Below, piece after piece: positions 16,317 through 25,568 of a stretch of DNA of 64,000 nucleotides (positions are counted from its first letter, which is position 1; every line of letters begins with the position of its first letter). The notes under the pieces were generated by a model, which was not told the DNA's origin, made no database searches, and saw only the letters and a program-made list of their open reading frames with translations. Position numbers and translations under genes: made by a program. The stretch comes from Bacteroidota bacterium. Its GTDB lineage: Bacteria; Bacteroidota; Bacteroidia; Bacteroidales; F082. The stretch lies in contig JACNJS010000023.1 in NCBI GenBank assembly GCA_014382445.1, positions 62,001 through 126,000 on the forward strand, given 5' to 3'.

Positions 16317-17900
16317 TTAGTAATTAGGGTTTTGTGTAAGATTAGGGTTGCCATTTACATCAGCATCCGGCAGTGGGAATAGATCATATTTAGCATCAGT
16401 TGCCCTGCCGTCCTTGGTATTACCTTTCCACGACCAAATGTATTCTCCTCCGGTAAATTTGCCATGCCTTATAAGGTCGGTACGGCGGTGGCCTTCCCAG
16501 CAAAGTTCACGAGCACGTTCATCAAGAATAAAGGGTAGCGTAATTTCTAAAATTTCCAACGCACCAGCTCTTTTTCTAAGTTTGTTAACATATATAATTG
16601 CATTATTCATATCACCACCGCCTCCTCTTTTAACAGCTTCGGCATACATTAAATAAATATCACCAAGCCTGAACATGGGGAAATCAGTATCAGGAAATTC
16701 AAGGCTAAAACCTGGAGTTCCTACTCCTGATGTGTCGTATGACATGTTTCTGAATTTTGTAATAGCATAGCCATTCTGGAAATCGCTTATGTTATCAATA
16801 TCTAATGTTTGCCCATCTGTAAAAAACATGGAACGGTTATCATCATCAGAGAATTTTTCAACCAATTGTTTTGTAGTGCGGGTTCCTCCCCATCCACCAT
16901 TAATACCATAGTCGCCAGGTACCATATCGCCACCTACACCTGCATGAATAATAAAAGTAGTTCCACCCCAGGTTTGAGTGTGCTCGCCACTATAACGAAT
17001 AGGGAAAATAATTTCCTGCATGGTTTCAGCAACCTGATCGTTATTGGCCCAAAATAGTTGTTGAAATTTAGGGGCTAATTCATAACCGCTATTTATTACT
17101 TTATCACAATATGTAATGCACTCATGATACTTTGGAGTACCAATATAAACTTCAGCATTCATGTAAAGTTTTGCTAACAACGTCCATGCTGCTGCCTGAT
17201 CGGCACGACCATATTCATTTGTGCGTGGAGGCATCATAATATCTTCAATTGCTTTTAGTTCAGCTTCAATGTATACAAACAAATCAGCCTTAGATATTTG
17301 TGGAGGGAAAAAGTCACCAATCGGGTCATCTTCAGTTGCAAAGGGTACACTTCCAAACAGGTCGAGTGCGTGCCAATAACTAAGTGCTCGTAACCAACGG
17401 GCTTCTGCTCTGTAATAAACTATTTTATCTCTCCATTCCTGGCTTACACCACGTTCATCAAGTCGGTCATTACTTGTTTGGCGCAGAAATTCGTTTGCAA
17501 GCGAAATCTGATAAAAAATACGATAGTACATTGCGGCAATAAATGTATCGTCGGTTCCCCATTCCTGGTAGTGAAAGTCTTTAATTGTTGCATCATCCCA
17601 GCCAATAACTGCTTCATCAGTAGTAAGTTCCTGATGGTACCAATACTGGCGTAAATACTGACTAAACCCTCCATCGATACCGCTTATATCGGCCTGGCCA
17701 TCGCCACCCTGGTTGCCGCCAACTGCAAGTCCTGCATAACACTTAGCCATAAATTGTGTGTACGATTCAGGGTTGTCAAAAACTGTTCCCGATGTTATTT
17801 CATCAGGATCGATTGGTGTAGTGTCCAATATTTTGGAGCAGGAATTAAATACAAATGTTAATCCCGTAACCAACACCATTATGTATATTAATCGTTTCAT
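16317..17900 (-). CDS. susD: SusD-family starch/maltodextrin-binding lipoprotein
   Basis: A 527-residue SusD-like lipoprotein (FNSC, Cys21). It keeps the N-terminal SKILDTTPIDPDEIT, the helical core with AEARWLRALSYWHALDLFGSVPF, and the C-terminal LTQNPNY. The long loop with GGNQGGDGQADISGIDGGFSQYLR looks like that of starch-type SusD proteins. It lies between susC (17-bp gap) and the SusE-type gene (20-bp gap). Together with two GH13 enzymes on either side, this indicates maltooligosaccharide capture. Confidence 0.94.
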   Translation of the reverse strand: MKRLIYIMVLVTGLTFVFNSCSKILDTTPIDPDEITSGTVFDNPESYTQFMAKCYAGLAVGGNQGGDGQADISGIDGGFSQYLRQYWYHQELTTDEAVIGWDDATIKDFHYQEWGTDDTFIAAMYYRIFYQISLANEFLRQTSNDRLDERGVSQEWRDKIVYYRAEARWLRALSYWHALDLFGSVPFATEDDPIGDFFPPQISKADLFVYIEAELKAIEDIMMPPRTNEYGRADQAAAWTLLAKLYMNAEVYIGTPKYHECITYCDKVINSGYELAPKFQQLFWANNDQVAETMQEIIFPIRYSGEHTQTWGGTTFIIHAGVGGDMVPGDYGINGGWGGTRTTKQLVEKFSDDDNRSMFFTDGQTLDIDNISDFQNGYAITKFRNMSYDTSGVGTPGFSLEFPDTDFPMFRLGDIYLMYAEAVKRGGGGDMNNAIIYVNKLRKRAGALEILEITLPFILDERARELCWEGHRRTDLIRHGKFTGGEYIWSWKGNTKDGRATDAKYDLFPLPDADVNGNPNLTQNPNY

Positions 17901-17917
17901 GATATTTTGTTTTTATT

Positions 17918-20900
17918 TTAGAATAAAAGATTAACGCCAAACATCCATGCCCTTGTTCTGGGATAAACGTTATTGTCAATACCGTTGTTAACTTCAGGAT
18001 CAATTCCATCGTAGTTAGTAATTACAAAGGCGTTGTTTACCGTAGCTGAAAGCTGAAGGTTTAAACGATTTTGTAACAATTTTTTAAAGGTGTAGCTAAG
18101 CGTAATATTGTCCATTCTGAAAAATGAAGCATCCTGAATGTAATAATCTGAAAAATATTGAGCAGATTCAAAGTTAGTACTAGAAATGCTTGCTACAATA
18201 TTACTTATATAAGGGCCTTCAGGGCGATACATTCGGTTGTACCATCCATTTTCCGACTGCACATTGTTATACATATAGTTTCCGAAATTAGCGCGGCCGG
18301 CAAACGAGAACGACCATTCTTTATAGCTGAAATTTGAAGAAATTCCAAAATAAAAATCTGCATTCGGATCATGATAATAGTATTTATCAGAAGTAGTAAT
18401 TACGCCATCTCCATTACGGTCAACATATAAACCTTCGATTGGCATGCCATTCTTATCATAAACCTGCTCATATACATAAAATGAATTACGGGGCTGGCCT
18501 ACAGCCTGTTCCTGTATCAAATTACCAACACCACCTGCTATGCCACCTGTTGGAATGCTTGCTCCGTCATATAATTCAGTAATCTCGTTTTTATTATATG
18601 TAGCATTAAATCCCAGTTCCCAGAACATTTTTTCGTTCGAGATAATTTTACCGTTTATCATGAATTCAATACCTTTATTTTCGAGTTCACCAACATTACG
18701 GTTAATGTAGTTGCTCAGGTTAGATCCTGCAACGGCAGGCACCCAGCTTAGCAAATCTTTGGTTTTACGCTCATAAACATCTATAGAACCATAAATACGA
18801 TCGCTTGAGAATGCATAATCAATACCAAAGTTCCATGTAGTTGTTTCTTCCCATTTCAGGTTTTCGTTATAACCTTCAGGGCGCAGTGTGATATTGTACG
18901 TATTACCAAAAGGATACATTGCAAATTGGTTGCCATATGTATATCGGCCCATATAATCGTAATAACCACCAATATCCTGCTGGCCTGTAATACCCCAGCC
19001 CACACGAAGTTTCAACAATGAAACAACTTTTGAATCACGCAGGAAGGCCTCTTCATTAATTTTCCAGCCAACAGCAACTGCAGGGAAAATCCCCCAACGG
19101 TTATCAGGGCCAAAGCGTGAGGTTCCGTCAGCACGCACAGTGGCGGTGAATAAGAACCTATCATTAAAAGTATAATTCAAACGTCCGAAATATGACATCA
19201 AATAATATTCACCTTTATTAATAACGGTATCTCTTATGTATTCCTGTGTGGATGAATCGTTAATAACCGGAACATTACTGTTATAATCTGTTGAACTATT
19301 ATAAAAATGTTGTAGTGAATATCCTCCCATTACATTGAATGTACTTTTAATAGATGGCACCTCTTTGATATAATTGAGATAGAAATCAACAAGTTCATTT
19401 TTGGTTTCATTGCTATATTCATTATCACGGCCGCCGCCCTGAGCGGAATTAAATGCCCATGATGCGTATGGAGGAACTTTATTGGTGCCACTACCATTAT
19501 TTTGATCATAACTCAGGTTAAGATTGGCATGCAGATCGGGAAGGAAATGAAGTTTATAATCCAGTTGGAGGTTACCATATACCCTGTTAACATTTGATAC
19601 ATCATCGGTAAGATTAATAAAGGACATTGGATTGGTAGTACCCTGGGTTACAGGATCTCCGTTATTTTGCAGCCATGCCCAATAACCGCCGGCTGAACCA
19701 TCGGAACTTTTAACAGGTTTGGTGGGGTCCATCTGAATTGATGATCCAATAGCACCACGATTGGCGAAAGTATTATTGATAAACGAACCATTGATGTTGA
19801 AATTAACTTTCAAATGATCATCTAATAAAGTTGGTGTTAATGCTGCCGAAACGCTTGTACGTTGAAACTGCGAAGTTTTTAGTATGCCATTTTGATCGGT
19901 ATAACCAAGCGAAAAGCGATAGGGAAGTTTTTTCCATGCACCAGTAGCACTCAATGCATGATCCATTCCGGTAGTGTTACTGTAAATTTCATCCTGCCAA
20001 TTTGTGTTGTGAATGGTTTGGGTATATCCTGTATGGTCAGCAGGAAGTGCTGTATAAGGAATTGATTTTCCATCAGGGTCAGTCCATGTACCTAACATAT
20101 CAACCCGATTAGGGAATCGAGAAGTTATAGTTTGTTGAAATTCAGCAGGCGACAGCAAATCAATTGTTTTTGGTATTTCATAATATGATAATTTACCGGT
20201 GTAATTAATTTGTAAAGGTCTGTTGATTTCACCCTTTTTTGTAGTAATAATGATAACACCATTCGAAGCACGTGATCCATAAATAGCAGTTGCCGAAGCA
20301 TCCTTTAGAACCGTAAATGTTTCGATGTCGTTAGGATTAATGCTATTTAGAGGGCTACGAGAACCTCCTGTACCTTCATTACTTAACGGAATACCATCAA
20401 TAACAATAAGAGGACTATTACTTGCATTAAGCGATGACCCTCCCCTGATCATAATATTTGACGATGTACCGGGTGCTCCCCCATCGGAGCTGATTTGTAC
20501 ACCGGCAACTTTACCTGCAATAAGGCTGGCAGGCGATACAATTACTCCTTTGTTAAAACTACCTTCACTGATAGCTGTAACAGAGCCTGTAGCATCTTTC
20601 TTTTTAGTTACACCATACCCGATTACAACTACGCCTTCGAGCGAAATTGCTGAGGATTGAAGAGCAACATTTACAACGGTATTAGGCTGGACAAATGCTT
20701 CTTGTGACGCAAAGCCAACATATGAGAATACTAATACCTGATTTGGCTCAACATTAATGGTATATTTACCATCGATGTCTGTAACAGTCCCCTGAATAGT
20801 GCCTTTAACAACAATTGTTGCTCCCGGGAGAAGTGTTCCATCACCGGCATCGGAAACCGTACCAGTAACAGCTCCGCCCTGAGCAAATACAGTTAAAGAA

Positions 20901-20956
20901 CTACTTAGTAAAACTACTGCAAACACCAGTAATTTAGTAGTTAATTGTTTTACCAT
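17918..20956 (-). CDS. susC: SusC-family TonB-linked maltodextrin transporter
   Basis: From ATG 20956 the product is 1012 residues. The frame extends 23 codons further up to 21025, but Met24 begins a proper signal peptide (MVKQLTTKLLVFAVVLL...FAQ) and the extension does not, so this start is chosen. Next come a carboxypeptidase-regulatory-like domain (~28-105), the GVVVIGYGVTKKKDATGSV segment, the TonB plug (to ~220) and a barrel ending in FGVNLLF. It imports maltooligosaccharides with the downstream SusD and SusE proteins. A good promoter is present on the minus strand at 21065-21096, and a LacI-type palindrome lies further upstream. Confidence 0.95.
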   Translation of the reverse strand: MVKQLTTKLLVFAVVLLSSSLTVFAQGGAVTGTVSDAGDGTLLPGATIVVKGTIQGTVTDIDGKYTINVEPNQVLVFSYVGFASQEAFVQPNTVVNVALQSSAISLEGVVVIGYGVTKKKDATGSVTAISEGSFNKGVIVSPASLIAGKVAGVQISSDGGAPGTSSNIMIRGGSSLNASNSPLIVIDGIPLSNEGTGGSRSPLNSINPNDIETFTVLKDASATAIYGSRASNGVIIITTKKGEINRPLQINYTGKLSYYEIPKTIDLLSPAEFQQTITSRFPNRVDMLGTWTDPDGKSIPYTALPADHTGYTQTIHNTNWQDEIYSNTTGMDHALSATGAWKKLPYRFSLGYTDQNGILKTSQFQRTSVSAALTPTLLDDHLKVNFNINGSFINNTFANRGAIGSSIQMDPTKPVKSSDGSAGGYWAWLQNNGDPVTQGTTNPMSFINLTDDVSNVNRVYGNLQLDYKLHFLPDLHANLNLSYDQNNGSGTNKVPPYASWAFNSAQGGGRDNEYSNETKNELVDFYLNYIKEVPSIKSTFNVMGGYSLQHFYNSSTDYNSNVPVINDSSTQEYIRDTVINKGEYYLMSYFGRLNYTFNDRFLFTATVRADGTSRFGPDNRWGIFPAVAVGWKINEEAFLRDSKVVSLLKLRVGWGITGQQDIGGYYDYMGRYTYGNQFAMYPFGNTYNITLRPEGYNENLKWEETTTWNFGIDYAFSSDRIYGSIDVYERKTKDLLSWVPAVAGSNLSNYINRNVGELENKGIEFMINGKIISNEKMFWELGFNATYNKNEITELYDGASIPTGGIAGGVGNLIQEQAVGQPRNSFYVYEQVYDKNGMPIEGLYVDRNGDGVITTSDKYYYHDPNADFYFGISSNFSYKEWSFSFAGRANFGNYMYNNVQSENGWYNRMYRPEGPYISNIVASISSTNFESAQYFSDYYIQDASFFRMDNITLSYTFKKLLQNRLNLQLSATVNNAFVITNYDGIDPEVNNGIDNNVYPRTRAWMFGVNLLF

Positions 20957-21064
20957 GATATTTAATTTAATGATTTTTGAATTTACGAAAATAGAAATTA
21001 TACACTTAATTGAAAACCATGTCAAAAGTAATTATTATTTGTAAAAAAATTATTTTAATTATAA

Positions 21065-21096
21065 CAAAGATAATATATGAGTGAAAAAATTCCAAA
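21065..21096 (-). promoter_or_regulatory. Promoter of the starch-type susC
   Basis: On the minus strand a -7 box TATCTTTG (21072-21065) is preceded, across a 20-nt spacer, by TTTG (21096-21093), which fits the Bacteroidota -33/-7 consensus. The predicted leader is ~100 nt to the ATG at 20956. Confidence 0.75.
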
Positions 21097-21269
21097 TTCA
21101 TTTTTAGAGTTACATTAATAAATTGAAGTTTTTTATTAGATAAAAACTTAAAAATAAAATCAAATAATTAAACAAGAAATCTTATCAGCCTGTTTTTATG
21201 TAATTTACAAATTTATCTGCTTTTCATGGATAACAATTTTTTGATAAAATAAAGTAAATTCAAGTTACA

Positions 21270-21287
21270 AGTGCAATCGATTGCACT
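21270..21287. promoter_or_regulatory. LacI-type operator, perfect 18-bp palindrome
   Basis: AGTGCAATCGATTGCACT is perfectly symmetric with a central CG and GCAA/TTGC half-sites, the pattern of LacI/GalR-family operators. LacI-type regulators are known to control maltodextrin loci in parts of Bacteroidota. No LacI gene is in this window, so the regulator must be encoded elsewhere. Confidence 0.75.
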
Positions 21288-21428
21288 ACACATACGGCAT
21301 TCAGTTAATTAAAAATGTTTGTTGCAACTTTCAGGTTTTTTTCAACATTAAAAGAAAATATGTCGACTTACATTATTGGTTTTAAGCTATTTTAACTTTT
21401 CTAAAGTAATTACTGCAACTATTTCAAG

Positions 21429-21436
21429 TACATTTG
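21429..21436 (+). promoter_or_regulatory. -7 promoter element of the secreted amylase gene
   Basis: TACATTTG, an exact TAnnTTTG match, ends 24 bp before the ATG at 21461. The upstream -33 element is weak. Confidence 0.65.
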
Positions 21437-21460
21437 TATCCTATAATCAAACAATAAAAA

Positions 21461-24247
21461 ATGAAAAAAACCTTTATCAGTTTATTGCTTTCAATATTTA
21501 TCACATCGGTCTCGATAGCACAATTAATAACCGCTGATCCTGCTTTTCCTACCGAGAATGATCAGGTAGTAATAACATTCAACTCATCACTAGGCAGTGG
21601 TGGTTTGGCCGGCTTTACAGGCGACATGTATGCACATACCGGTGTAATTACAAGTAATAGTTCGTCTGGTTCTGATTGGAAATACGTTAAAGCCGGATGG
21701 ACTGAAAATATACCCGAATGCAAACTAACAATGGTTGGTGATGACCTATGGGAACTAACGATCGGACCTTCTGTTAGAGATTATTACGGTGTTCCGACTA
21801 ACGAAACAATTCTTCAAATGGCGTTTGTTTTCCGTAGTGCCGATGGATCACTTGTGGGTAAAACAGAAACCGGAGGTGATATTTTTTACGATGTTTATGC
21901 TTCGGGGTTAAATATTCTGATCACAATTCCTGAGCAACGCCCCTATATTGTTGAGCTAAACGATAACATATTAGTTGAAGGAAACAGTATCGGTGCTGAT
22001 TCAACATTTATTTTTCTTGATGGAGATATGATTTATGCTGATACGGGCAGCACTTTCTCAACAAATATTACAGCAACTGATTATGGAAAGCATTGGGTTG
22101 TTGCAACTGCAACAGATGAAAATGACACTGTTATCGATTCGATTTATTACTATGTTCGACAGGAGCCCGTGGTGGAAGAGCTTCCTCCGGGAATAGCTGA
22201 AGGGATTAACTACACAGGTGCGGAATCAGCTACACTTTGTTTAGTTGCTCCCGAGAAAGAATTTATTTTCGTAATAGGTGATTTTAACGATTGGGAGATC
22301 GATGATGAATACGAAATGAAGATAACGCCTGATGGACAAAGGTTCTGGCTTGAGTTATCAAATTTGGAACAAGTTAAAGAATATGTTTTCCAATACTTTA
22401 TTGATGGTTCTGTAAAAGTTGGCGATCCTTACTCTGAAAAAGTAAGTGATCCGTGGAACGATAAATGGATAAGTAATACAACCTACCCTGACCTAATTGA
22501 ATATCCCACGGGAAAAACAAACGGCATAGCTACAGTAATACAAACAAGCCAGGTACCTTATCAATGGCAAATTAATGATTTTCAAAATCCTGATGTTACC
22601 GATATGGTAATTTACGAGCTACTTGTGAGAGATTTTATTGCTACACATGATTTTGCAACTCTTATCGACACACTTGATTATTTGGAAAGGCTTGGTATAA
22701 ATGTAATTGAACTTATGCCAAATAGTGAGTTTGAAGGTAATTCGAGCTGGGGATACAATCCAAATTATTATTTTGCTCCTGATAAATACTATGGACCAAA
22801 AAACACTCTGAAAGCTTTTGTTGATGAATGCCATGAAAGAGGTATAGCTGTTTTTATGGATTTGGTACTTAATCATGCATACGGCACTAATGCTTTGGCT
22901 ATGATGTACTGGAATGGTGAGCTCAACCGACCTGCTGCCAACAACCCATGGTTTAATGAGCAATCAAATTTTTTAAATCCTGATGCTCAATGGGGTAACG
23001 ATTTCAACCACGAAAGTTTGTACACTCAGCAATTTGTTGACAGCATAAACAGCTACTGGATAAACGAATACAATATTGATGGTTTCAGATTTGATTTCAC
23101 TAAGGGGATTGGGAATAATATTAAAGGAAATGGTGACCCATGGGGGAGTAAATATGATGCTGACCGTATTGCTCTTTTAAAACGAATGGCCGATAAAATC
23201 TGGGAACAAAAATCAGATGCAACCATAATATTTGAACATTTGGCCGAAAATAGTGAAGAAAAAGAGCTGGCAAATTACGGAATACTTATGTGGGGAAATT
23301 TAAACCATAATTACAATGAAGCAACTATGGGATATAATAGTGGTGGCCAATCGGACTTTTCATGGATTTCGTACAAAAAACGAGGATGGAATAACCCACA
23401 TGTTGTTGGTTACATGGAAAGCCATGATGAGGAGCGACTTATGTTTAAGAACTTAGAATACGGGGCTTCGAGTGGTGATTATAGTGTTAAAGATCTGGCA
23501 ACAGCACTTAAACGTCAGGAGTTGGCTGCTAATTTCTTTTTTACGATTCCAGGACCCAAAATGATTTGGCAGTTTGGTGAAAGAGGTTATGATGTATCAA
23601 TTGAATATAACGGACGGCTGGGCGAGAAACCTCCCAGATGGGACTATCTTGAAGATTGGAGGCGCAGAAATCTTATGTACATATATTCGGCACTCATCGA
23701 TCTTAAAAAGAATGAAGATGCATTCAGTACTACTGATTTTTCACTTGACTTATATTACGCTTTAAAAAAGATTAAACTTAACTCAACCGATATGTCAGTT
23801 GTTGTTCTTGGAAACTTTGGCATCGAAGAAGGCGATATAAATCCCGATTTCCATTTTACAGGTACCTGGTATAATTACTGGACAGGTGATTCGATTGAAG
23901 TAGCAAATGTTAGTGAAACGATTCCTCTTCAGGCCGGTGAGTATAAACTCTTTACAAGTAAAAAGCTTTCAAAACCTGAGCTGGTTGGCATAAGTGATAT
24001 CGGGTCAACTCAAAATATAAATATTTTGTATCCAAACCCCGTTTTCAATGCACTTACAATTACTAATACGGAGGACGTTGAGCAAATTAATATTTATAAT
24101 TTGTTGGGGGTGGTTGTATATTCCGAATTGGGCAATCGCAGCATTCATACTAATATTAATACTCAAGATTTCAAACCTGGATACTACTTTGTACAGTTAA
24201 TTTCCAACTCCGGTAAATCAGTTACAAAAAAGTTCATAAAAAAATAA
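21461..24247 (+). CDS. Secreted GH13 alpha-amylase with T9SS sorting domain
   Basis: A 928-residue extracellular amylase. The signal peptide is cut near SIAQ (residue 21). Residues ~22-150 form an N-terminal beta-domain of the starch-binding kind, ~155-235 an Ig-like domain, and ~255-345 a CBM48-like module (FIFVIGDFNDW). The GH13 barrel (~375-745) has all catalytic parts: VFMDLVLNHAYG (~464-475), FRFDFTKG with nucleophile Asp545, IIFEHLAE with acid/base Glu592, and MESHDEER with Asp656. A T9SS type A tail (~845-928; LYPNPVFNALTI..KKFIKK) predicts export to the surface or medium. It probably starts starch breakdown outside the cell, feeding the divergent SusC-D-E genes. Confidence 0.95.
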   Translation: MKKTFISLLLSIFITSVSIAQLITADPAFPTENDQVVITFNSSLGSGGLAGFTGDMYAHTGVITSNSSSGSDWKYVKAGWTENIPECKLTMVGDDLWELTIGPSVRDYYGVPTNETILQMAFVFRSADGSLVGKTETGGDIFYDVYASGLNILITIPEQRPYIVELNDNILVEGNSIGADSTFIFLDGDMIYADTGSTFSTNITATDYGKHWVVATATDENDTVIDSIYYYVRQEPVVEELPPGIAEGINYTGAESATLCLVAPEKEFIFVIGDFNDWEIDDEYEMKITPDGQRFWLELSNLEQVKEYVFQYFIDGSVKVGDPYSEKVSDPWNDKWISNTTYPDLIEYPTGKTNGIATVIQTSQVPYQWQINDFQNPDVTDMVIYELLVRDFIATHDFATLIDTLDYLERLGINVIELMPNSEFEGNSSWGYNPNYYFAPDKYYGPKNTLKAFVDECHERGIAVFMDLVLNHAYGTNALAMMYWNGELNRPAANNPWFNEQSNFLNPDAQWGNDFNHESLYTQQFVDSINSYWINEYNIDGFRFDFTKGIGNNIKGNGDPWGSKYDADRIALLKRMADKIWEQKSDATIIFEHLAENSEEKELANYGILMWGNLNHNYNEATMGYNSGGQSDFSWISYKKRGWNNPHVVGYMESHDEERLMFKNLEYGASSGDYSVKDLATALKRQELAANFFFTIPGPKMIWQFGERGYDVSIEYNGRLGEKPPRWDYLEDWRRRNLMYIYSALIDLKKNEDAFSTTDFSLDLYYALKKIKLNSTDMSVVVLGNFGIEEGDINPDFHFTGTWYNYWTGDSIEVANVSETIPLQAGEYKLFTSKKLSKPELVGISDIGSTQNINILYPNPVFNALTITNTEDVEQINIYNLLGVVVYSELGNRSIHTNINTQDFKPGYYFVQLISNSGKSVTKKFIKK

Positions 24248-24265
24248 GCCTGATTTTCATTTTTC

Positions 24266-25105
24266 ATGAGTAGTATTAAAATAACAAAAAAGTCGGGAGA
24301 AATAGTTGATTTCGACATAAATAAATTAAGGGAGTCACTCATCAAATCCGGTGCAAGCCAAAATGATACTGATTATGTAACAAAAATAATTAGCAATAAG
24401 ATCGATAATGGTATATCGACTCACAAATTATATCAGCTTGCATATGGCCTACTCAAGAAACGATCAAATAAGGTTGCCGGAAGATATAGGCTCAAAAAAG
24501 CGATTTTCGAAATGGGGCCAACCGGTTATCCGTTTGAGAGCCTGGTTAGCGAATTATTAAGATTAAAGGGTTATGTAACTAAAAAAGGGCAGATTATGGA
24601 TGGAATTTGCGTTAAGCACGAAGTTGATGTTTACGCAAAGAAACAGGGCAACACGATTTTTGTTGAATGTAAATTCCATAATGATCAACGAAGAAAAAGT
24701 GATGTTAAAGTATCGCTTTATGTAAATTCACGTTTCAATGATTTAAAAAGTAAATGGAAGCAAAATACTGAAGGCCAGCACAATTTTGAAGGATGGATTG
24801 TAACAAATACAAGATTTACCGAAGATGCTATTGAATACGGCTCCTGCGCCGGATTAAAAATGATATCATGGGACTATCCTTCACGTGGTAATCTGAGGCA
24901 ATTGGTTGATTCTCTAGGTATTCATCCGATAACCAGTATGCAGTCGTTAACAAAAAATGAGAAGACGTTTTTGATGGAGAAAGAAATAATTCTTTGCAGA
25001 CAACTGGTAAATCAAAAAAACCTGTTACTGGAAATGGGAATAAATGAAAATCAAATTTCAAAGATCATTAGTGAGGCCTATCAAATATCAGAAGAGGTAC
25101 AATGA
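24266..25105 (+). CDS. ATP-cone domain fused to a PD-(D/E)xK nuclease-like domain
   Basis: A 279-residue protein without signal peptide. Residues ~3-85 form an ATP-cone (ITKKSGEIVDFDINKLRESLIKSGA), the nucleotide-sensing module known from ribonucleotide reductase and NrdR. Residues ~86-205 resemble an Mrr-like restriction endonuclease fold: Glu91, Asp121 in EVDVYA, and Glu134-x-Lys136 in FVECKFHN make a complete D-ExK site. A helical C-terminus (~210-279) follows. DNA cleavage controlled by nucleotide levels is a reasonable hypothesis but is not demonstrated. It starts 18 bp after the amylase stop, so it may be co-transcribed with it, and ends 2 bp from the convergent response-regulator gene. 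No methylase or other restriction gene is adjacent. Confidence 0.8.
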   Translation: MSSIKITKKSGEIVDFDINKLRESLIKSGASQNDTDYVTKIISNKIDNGISTHKLYQLAYGLLKKRSNKVAGRYRLKKAIFEMGPTGYPFESLVSELLRLKGYVTKKGQIMDGICVKHEVDVYAKKQGNTIFVECKFHNDQRRKSDVKVSLYVNSRFNDLKSKWKQNTEGQHNFEGWIVTNTRFTEDAIEYGSCAGLKMISWDYPSRGNLRQLVDSLGIHPITSMQSLTKNEKTFLMEKEIILCRQLVNQKNLLLEMGINENQISKIISEAYQISEEVQ

Positions 25106-25107
25106 AA

Positions 25108-25497
25108 TTAAATATGTTTTTGCAGCGTGCTTAAAAGATAATCTAACATTACTGGTTTCGTGATGAAAGCATCGGTACCCAACTCATAACAAGCAGCCTC
25201 TTCACCCGAAAGAACAAAAGCTGTTTGAACAATAATTGCAATTTTTTTATTGGTTTTTCTGATTTTTTTTAGCACTTCAAAACCGCTAATACCTGGAAGG
25301 TTGAGGTCGAGCAATACTACATCAATATCTGAGTTTTCTTGTACTAATACTAATGCTTCTTCGCCATTAAGAGCCCACAAAAGCTTCGCCTTTGTACGAC
25401 TTAATGCAGCATTATAAAATCGATTACTAGTTTCCGTATCCTCTACGATGAGAATAACTTTACCTGAAAAATCAAAATCACTTAAATTACTCATCAT
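25108..25497 (-). CDS. Single-domain response regulator
   Basis: A 129-residue CheY-like receiver with no output domain. The acidic pair Glu19-Asp20, phospho-acceptor Asp64 (VVLLDLNLPG), Thr92 and Lys114 (FITKPV) are all present, so it should be phosphorylated. Single-domain receivers pass a signal to partner proteins or act in phosphorelays. No histidine kinase is nearby. It lies 71 bp after menE on the same strand. A Met at the second codon is an equally possible start. Confidence 0.9.
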   Translation of the reverse strand: MMSNLSDFDFSGKVILIVEDTETSNRFYNAALSRTKAKLLWALNGEEALVLVQENSDIDVVLLDLNLPGISGFEVLKKIRKTNKKIAIIVQTAFVLSGEEAACYELGTDAFITKPVMLDYLLSTLQKHI

Positions 25498-25568
25498 AGT
25501 ACAATTTTATAACGATTAAAAATATTGAACCAAAATACAAAAAGTTTTTGATAATCCAATCCGCACCA

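Larger units (their letters stand above)
20957..21460. other. Divergent regulatory region between susC and the secreted amylase
   Basis: About 500 bp of AT-rich DNA with no gene. It contains a complete minus-strand promoter (21065-21096), a perfect 18-bp palindrome (21270-21287) and a plus-strand -7 element (21429-21436). The palindrome lies roughly midway, so one regulator could act on both directions. No other operator was recognised. Confidence 0.7.

Noticed and set aside
20957-21025. 23-codon extension of the starch-type SusC
   Set aside because: A proper signal peptide begins at the downstream Met; the extension would bury it.
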